DNA of 64,000 nt from Isoptericola sp044389085. Its GTDB lineage: Bacteria > Actinomycetota > Actinomycetes > Actinomycetales > Cellulomonadaceae. The stretch is taken from positions 62,001 through 126,000 of the forward strand of contig NZ_JBIRXP010000005.1 in NCBI RefSeq assembly GCF_044389085.1. The letters are read 5' to 3'. Position numbers and translations under genes: made by a program. Shown here piece after piece: positions 60,937 through 64,000 of the stretch (within the stretch, counting starts at the first letter, position 1; each line of letters starts with the position of its first letter). Under the pieces are notes generated by a model that saw only the letters and a list, made by a program, of their open reading frames with translations, was not told where the DNA came from and did no database searches.

Positions 60937-63900
60937 GTGGTCGTCCCCCCGTCCGGCACTCCTGCCGCCCCCGCCGTCGGGCACGACGACGTGCTCGCGC
61001 GCTTCGGTCCTGCCACGCGCGCGTGGTTCGCCGGGGCGTTCGCCGCGCCGACGGCGGCCCAGACCGGGGCGTGGGACGCGATCAGCTCCGACCGGCACGC
61101 GCTCGTCGTCGCGCCGACCGGTTCCGGCAAGACGCTCGCGGCGTTCCTCTGGGCGATCGACCGGCTCGCGACCGAGCCGCCGCCGGAGCGCGCGCGCCGC
61201 TGCCGGGTGCTGTACGTGTCCCCGCTCAAGGCGCTCGCCGCGGACGTGCAGCGCAACCTGCGCTCGCCCCTCGCCGGCATCCGCCAGGCCGCCGCCCGCG
61301 ACGGGCTGACCGTCGAGGACGTCACGGTCGGCGCCCGCACGGGTGACACCCCCGCCTCCGAGCGCCGCGCGTTCGCGACCCGCCCGCCGGACGTGCTGGT
61401 CACCACCCCGGAGTCGCTGTTCCTGGTCCTCACCTCGCAGGCGCGCGCGGGGCTGGCGGGCGTCCAGACCGTCGTCCTGGACGAGATCCACGCGGTCGCG
61501 GGCACCAAGCGCGGCGCCCACCTGGCGCTGAGCCTCGAGCGCCTCGACAGGCTGCTCGACCGGCCGGCGCAGCGGATCGGCCTGTCCGCCACGGTGCGCC
61601 CCGTGGAGACGGTGGCCGAGTTCCTCGCGGGGCACCGCACCCCGGAGGACGGCGGGCGCGAGGTCGTCGTCGTGCAGCCGCAGGCCACCAAGCAGTGGGC
61701 GATCGACGTCGTCGTCCCCGTGCCCGACCTCGCGGACCTGGACTCCGCCGGGGTCCCCGACCCCGGCGCCCCGGAACAGGGGCCGCCCCCGACCGCGCCC
61801 GCGCCGCTCGGCGACAAGCCCGGCGACGGACCGGGCGCCGGGCTCGGCGACGAGGAGCTGGACCTCACCGGCGGCGCGACCTCGCCGCTGCGGCGCGCCT
61901 CCGTGTGGCCCCACGTGGAGGAACGGGTCGTGGACCTGGTCGCCGACCATCGCTCGACGCTCGTCTTCACCAACTCCCGGCGGGGCGCCGAGCGGCTCAC
62001 CGCCCGGATGAACGAGATCTGGACCGAGCGCTCGGGGGTCGACCTCCCGGCGGCGGGCACGCAGTGGCCGGCGCAGACCCAGGGCCAGTCGGGCGCCTCG
62101 GTGGGCCTCCCGGACGGCGACGGCGCGCCCGTGCTCGCCCGCGCCCACCACGGGTCGATGAGCCGCGTCGAGCGCACCCGCACCGAGTCGGACCTCAAGG
62201 CGGGCCGCCTGCCGGCCGTGGTCGCCACGTCGTCCCTCGAGCTGGGCATCGACATGGGCGCCGTCGACCTCGTGGTGCAGGTCGGGGCGCCGCCGTCCGT
62301 CGCGAGCGGCCTGCAGCGCATCGGGCGGGCCGGCCACCAGGTGGGCGCCGTCTCGCACGGCGTGGTCTTCCCGACCTTCCGCGGCGACCTGGTCCCGGCC
62401 ACCGTGGTGGCGCAACGGATGCGCGCGGGCGAGATCGAGCACCTGCACGTGCCGGCCAACCCGCTCGACGTGCTCGCCCAGCAGGTCGTCGCGGCGCTCG
62501 CGACGGACGACTGGCAGGCCGACGACCTCCTCGCCGCGTTCCGCCGGGCGCACCCCTTCCGCTCCCTCGGCGACGCGACCTGGCGGGCGGTGCTCGACAT
62601 GCTCGCCGGCCGCTACCCCAGCGAGGAGTTCGCCGAGCTGCGCGCAAGGATCGTCTGGGACCGCGCCACCGGCCGCCTCTCGGGGCGGCCCGGCGCCCTC
62701 CGGCTCGCGGCGACGAGCGGGGGCACCATCCCCGACCGCGGGCTGTACGGCGTCTACCTCGCCGCGGAGGCACCGACCTCGGGGGCGCCGGCGGACGGCG
62801 GCGGCACGATCGGCGGCACGGGCGACCGGCCCCGCGGCGGCAAGCGCGTCGGCGAGCTGGACGAGGAGATGGTCTACGAGTCGCGCGTCGGCGACACCTT
62901 CACCCTCGGCTCGTCGACCTGGCGCATCGAGGAGATCACGCCCGACCGCGTGCTGGTCACGCCCGCGCCCGGGCTCCCGGGACGCCTCCCGTTCTGGAAG
63001 GGCGACTCCCCCGGCCGGCCCGCCGAGCTGGGCCGCGCCGTCGGCGCGTTCGTCCGGGAGACGGACGCCCTGCTGGCCGACGACGAGGAACGCGGCACCG
63101 CGCGCGGCCGGGACGTGCTGCGCGACGCCGGGCTCGACACGTGGGCGGCGGACAACCTCGCCGCCTACCTGGGCGAGCAGCGCCGGGCGACCGGGCGGCT
63201 GCCGGACGACCGCACCGTCGTCGTCGAACGGTTCCGCGACGAGCTGGGCGACTGGCGCGTGGTGATCCACTCGCCGTTCGGGGCGCCGGTGCACGCGCCG
63301 TGGGCGCTGGTCGTCGCCGCGCGCCTGCGAGCCCGGTACGGCACCGACGTCGCCGCCATGCACGCCGACGACGGGATCGTGCTGCGGCTGCCCGACGCCG
63401 GCGACTCCGGCTGGGACCTCGGCGGACCCGGGTGGGGCGCAGACGGCGCCGCCGGCCACGGCGACGCGCCGGCGGTCACGGTCGAGGACCTCCTCGTCGA
63501 CCCGGACGAGGTGCTCGACGCCGTGCGCGACGAGCTCGGCGGCTCGGTGATGTTCGCCGCCCGCTTCCGCGAGGCCGCGGCGCGGGCGCTGCTCCTGCCC
63601 CGCCGTCGCCCGGACCGCCGCCAGCCCCTGTGGCAGCAGCGGCAGCGGGCGTCGCAGCTGCTCCAGGTCGCGTCGCAGTTCCCGGACTTCCCGATCATGC
63701 TCGAGGCGGCCCGCGAGTGCCTGCGCGACGACTTCGACGTCGCCGCGCTCACCGACCTCATGCGCGACCTGCAGGGCGGGCGGGTGCGGCTGGTCGAGGT
63801 CACCACGTCCACGCCGTCCCCCTTCGCGCAGGCGCTGCTGTTCGGCTACACCGCGCAGTTCCTGTACGACGGCGACGCGCCGCTCGCGGAGCGCCGCGCG

Positions 63901-64000
63901 GCCGCGCTGTCGCTCGACCCGGACCTGCTCACGGAGCTGCTCGGCGAGCAGGGCGCCACCCCGCTCGCCGACCTCCTGGACCCCGGCGCGGTGGAGCGGA
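60937..64000 (+). CDS. lhr: Lhr-type ATP-dependent helicase (cut by window edge)
   Basis: Lhr is a large superfamily 2 helicase that translocates 3'-5' on single-stranded DNA. The first 1021 codons are present. Motifs: Q-like region TAAQTGAWDAI, Walker A VVAPTGSGKTLAAFLW, VLYVSPLKALAADVQRNL, TTPESLFLVLTS, the DEIH box VVLDEIHAVAGTKRGAH, GLSATVRPVETVA, TLVFTNSRRGAERL, SSLELGIDMGAVDLVVQVG and motif VI QRIGRAGHQ. The winged-helix and Lhr core follow. The family is usually about 1500 residues, so the C-terminal third is missing. An Asp/Gly/Pro-rich insert lies at about 265-310. The GTG at 60937 has CAGGAT 6 nt upstream. Confidence 0.93.
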   Translation, partial: MVVPPSGTPAAPAVGHDDVLARFGPATRAWFAGAFAAPTAAQTGAWDAISSDRHALVVAPTGSGKTLAAFLWAIDRLATEPPPERARRCRVLYVSPLKALAADVQRNLRSPLAGIRQAAARDGLTVEDVTVGARTGDTPASERRAFATRPPDVLVTTPESLFLVLTSQARAGLAGVQTVVLDEIHAVAGTKRGAHLALSLERLDRLLDRPAQRIGLSATVRPVETVAEFLAGHRTPEDGGREVVVVQPQATKQWAIDVVVPVPDLADLDSAGVPDPGAPEQGPPPTAPAPLGDKPGDGPGAGLGDEELDLTGGATSPLRRASVWPHVEERVVDLVADHRSTLVFTNSRRGAERLTARMNEIWTERSGVDLPAAGTQWPAQTQGQSGASVGLPDGDGAPVLARAHHGSMSRVERTRTESDLKAGRLPAVVATSSLELGIDMGAVDLVVQVGAPPSVASGLQRIGRAGHQVGAVSHGVVFPTFRGDLVPATVVAQRMRAGEIEHLHVPANPLDVLAQQVVAALATDDWQADDLLAAFRRAHPFRSLGDATWRAVLDMLAGRYPSEEFAELRARIVWDRATGRLSGRPGALRLAATSGGTIPDRGLYGVYLAAEAPTSGAPADGGGTIGGTGDRPRGGKRVGELDEEMVYESRVGDTFTLGSSTWRIEEITPDRVLVTPAPGLPGRLPFWKGDSPGRPAELGRAVGAFVRETDALLADDEERGTARGRDVLRDAGLDTWAADNLAAYLGEQRRATGRLPDDRTVVVERFRDELGDWRVVIHSPFGAPVHAPWALVVAARLRARYGTDVAAMHADDGIVLRLPDAGDSGWDLGGPGWGADGAAGHGDAPAVTVEDLLVDPDEVLDAVRDELGGSVMFAARFREAAARALLLPRRRPDRRQPLWQQRQRASQLLQVASQFPDFPIMLEAARECLRDDFDVAALTDLMRDLQGGRVRLVEVTTSTPSPFAQALLFGYTAQFLYDGDAPLAERRAAALSLDPDLLTELLGEQGATPLADLLDPGAVER

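Overview
The window is 64 kb of very GC-rich DNA, densely packed with genes, many of them joined by 4-nt ATGA or GTGA stop/start overlaps. Gene content and order (a complete dcw cluster beginning with mraZ, DUF58 and transglutaminase genes beside MoxR, DUF3040 next to dinB, lexA/LysM/nrdR, DUF3046-recA-recX, dapF-miaA-miaB-gluABCD) point to an actinobacterium. The MurE substrate motif is DDPH rather than the DNPR of diaminopimelate-adding enzymes. This suggests a Lys- or Orn-type peptidoglycan and therefore Micrococcales, probably near Cellulomonadaceae/Promicromonosporaceae. That placement is inference; no rRNA is present.

Layout. (1) 1-15723, minus strand: the division and cell-wall cluster mraZ-rsmH-ftsL-ftsI-murE-murF-mraY-murD-ftsW-murG-murC-ftsQ-ftsZ, with ftsZ cut by the window edge. 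(2) 15724-16079: a divergent control region carrying MraZ-type 10-bp-period repeats facing both ways. (3) 16080-20852, plus: a MoxR ATPase, DUF58 protein and TgpA-like transglutaminase operon. (4) 21078-29193: DUF3040, an SOS-controlled HEPN-dinB pair, a spermidine-synthase-like methyltransferase, a cold-shock protein, a PAC2 protein, and a two-component/PP2C signalling cluster. (5) 29364-36481: HelD-like motor, serA, DUF5302, nrdR, a DivS-like LysM protein, lexA and ldh. (6) 36491-43123: DinG-like helicase, hflX, a 16S-type methyltransferase, dapF and miaA. (7) 43269-51404: a YbjN-HSP90-TPR operon, a degenerate dioxygenase-fold protein, two more YbjN proteins and miaB. (8) 51640-55161: a GluABCD-type amino-acid ABC importer. 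(9) 55371-64000: recX, recA, a metallo-hydrolase, a membrane phosphodiesterase-like protein, DUF3046 and an Lhr helicase cut by the right edge.

How the parts connect. A LexA/SOS circuit runs through the window: operators of the form CGAAC-N4-GTTYG lie before HEPN-dinB, before lexA, in a tandem array before the LysM division inhibitor, and before recA, where the operator is embedded in the last codons of the upstream gene. MraZ probably controls its own cluster, and the repeats suggest it also controls the divergent moxR operon. Many genes have a TANNNT -10-like hexamer 6-7 nt before the start codon and no good ribosome site, which suggests widespread leaderless transcription.

The best candidate for an under-described system is the translationally coupled YbjN-HSP90-TPR operon with its nearby YbjN pair. 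There are no rRNA or tRNA genes, CRISPR arrays, insertion sequences or phage genes that I can see; the whole window looks like core chromosome.
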